A stretch of 64,000 bases of DNA from contig JADDTR010000026.1 in NCBI GenBank assembly GCA_015345905.1, positions 1 to 64,000 of the forward strand, read 5' to 3'. Of the stretch, positions 63,541 through 64,000 are shown piece after piece; positions within the stretch are counted from its first letter, which is position 1, and the number at the start of each line of letters is the position of its first letter. A program made the position numbers and the translations under genes. This DNA is from Aotearoamyces nothofagi (taxonomy: Eukaryota; Ascomycota; Leotiomycetes; Leotiales; Tympanidaceae). A model generated the notes under the pieces. It was given only the letters and a program-made list of their open reading frames with translations, did no database searches and was not told where the DNA came from.

Positions 63541-63923
63541 ATGTCCATGTTCCGGTCGAAGAAGCTCGATCTGGGCTGCTTCATCAACATCAAGGTCATC
63601 CGCGACCACACGAAGCGCAAGGTCTTTGCCGAGAACGAGACCCAGAGGTGCGTACCGGCCATGGCGACATCGCAGTTGTCATCAATCATGGGCCCCGGAT
63701 CAGGCCAGCATGTCAATTGGGTTGAGGACTGTGCTAATGCTCGGTTTCTAGACAAGCTCTCCGCTACATCATCCGTAACTTGAGCCTGCCGCCCCGGACG
63801 CGTGCCCAGGCACAGCTCGAATTGACCCAGATGCACTGCTACACGCGCCCGACACAGATCCGCAACCGGTGTATAGAGGGTGGCAAGGGACGCGGCATAT
63901 TGAGAGACTTCAGACTATCCAGA
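63541..63923 (+). CDS. MRP2: Mitochondrial small-subunit ribosomal protein uS14m, 5' part
   Basis: Exons 63541-63647 and 63752-63923 encode the first 93 residues; a GT site at 63924 opens a second intron, and the window ends at 64000 within it, just after a branch-like CTAAT and a pyrimidine run. The start MSMFRSKKLDLGCFINIKVI and blocks RQALRYIIRNLSLPPRTRAQ, MHCYTRPTQIRNRC and GGKGRGILRDFRLSR match fungal mitochondrial uS14 (yeast Mrp2). The missing last exon should be about 20 residues. It acts in the mitoribosome small subunit near the decoding head. Confidence 0.93.
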
Positions 63924-64000
63924 GTACGTTGTTTCCAACCGCATCCTCCTGGAATAGAGCTCCTATGCTTTTATGTTTTTGGTGTGCTAATGCTTTTGCC

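Overview
The window looks like nuclear DNA of a filamentous ascomycete (Pezizomycotina). Genes carry short introns (mostly 45-120 bases) with GTATGT/GTAAGT-type 5' sites and CTAAC/CTGAC branch points. Transcription factors are of the fungal Zn2Cys6 type, several family signatures are fungal, and the left edge shows the excess of TA dinucleotides and scarcity of CG expected from repeat-induced point mutation (RIP). Gene models were assembled by reading splice sites and frames by eye; no search was run.

Left edge, 1-8400: a gene-free, AT-rich repeat block. It is a mosaic of 23-base minisatellite arrays, a ~320-base interspersed repeat present in six full or partial copies, 38-base and 45-base tandem arrays, a RIP-mutated fragment of a lysyl-tRNA synthetase gene, and a decayed hAT transposon with its subterminal repeats. 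A fast-evolving F-box-type gene (8709-10584) sits at the border.

11.7-26.6 kb: an SDR oxidoreductase, a nitronate monooxygenase and a flavohaemoglobin (nitro-compound/NO handling), then four genes arranged as two divergent pairs: MFS sugar transporter / GH1 beta-glucosidase and Zn2Cys6 regulator / secreted GH162-like endo-beta-1,2-glucanase. Both divergent promoters carry clustered CGGGGAAA boxes. Together they read as a candidate secreted-glucanase, uptake, intracellular-glucosidase and regulator unit.

26.9-40.1 kb: an unrecognised 698-residue protein, the ribosome-assembly WD40 protein Ipi3, an M20 amidohydrolase, a GNAT acetyltransferase and a secreted PL1 pectate lyase, separated by long GC-rich low-complexity intergenic DNA.

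41.1-56 kb: an aromatic amino-acid strip: kynurenine formamidase, a salicylate-hydroxylase-type FAD monooxygenase, 4-hydroxyphenylpyruvate dioxygenase (HPPD), a TTC36-like TPR protein divergent from HPPD, a cytochrome P450, homogentisate 1,2-dioxygenase and a Dal5-type MFS transporter. HPPD and homogentisate dioxygenase are consecutive steps of tyrosine breakdown, and TTC36 is known in mammals as an HPPD-stabilising partner.

57-64 kb: a membrane protein with an EGF-like module, a ~3.8 kb microsatellite-rich gap, and the start of the mitochondrial ribosomal protein uS14m gene, cut by the window end.
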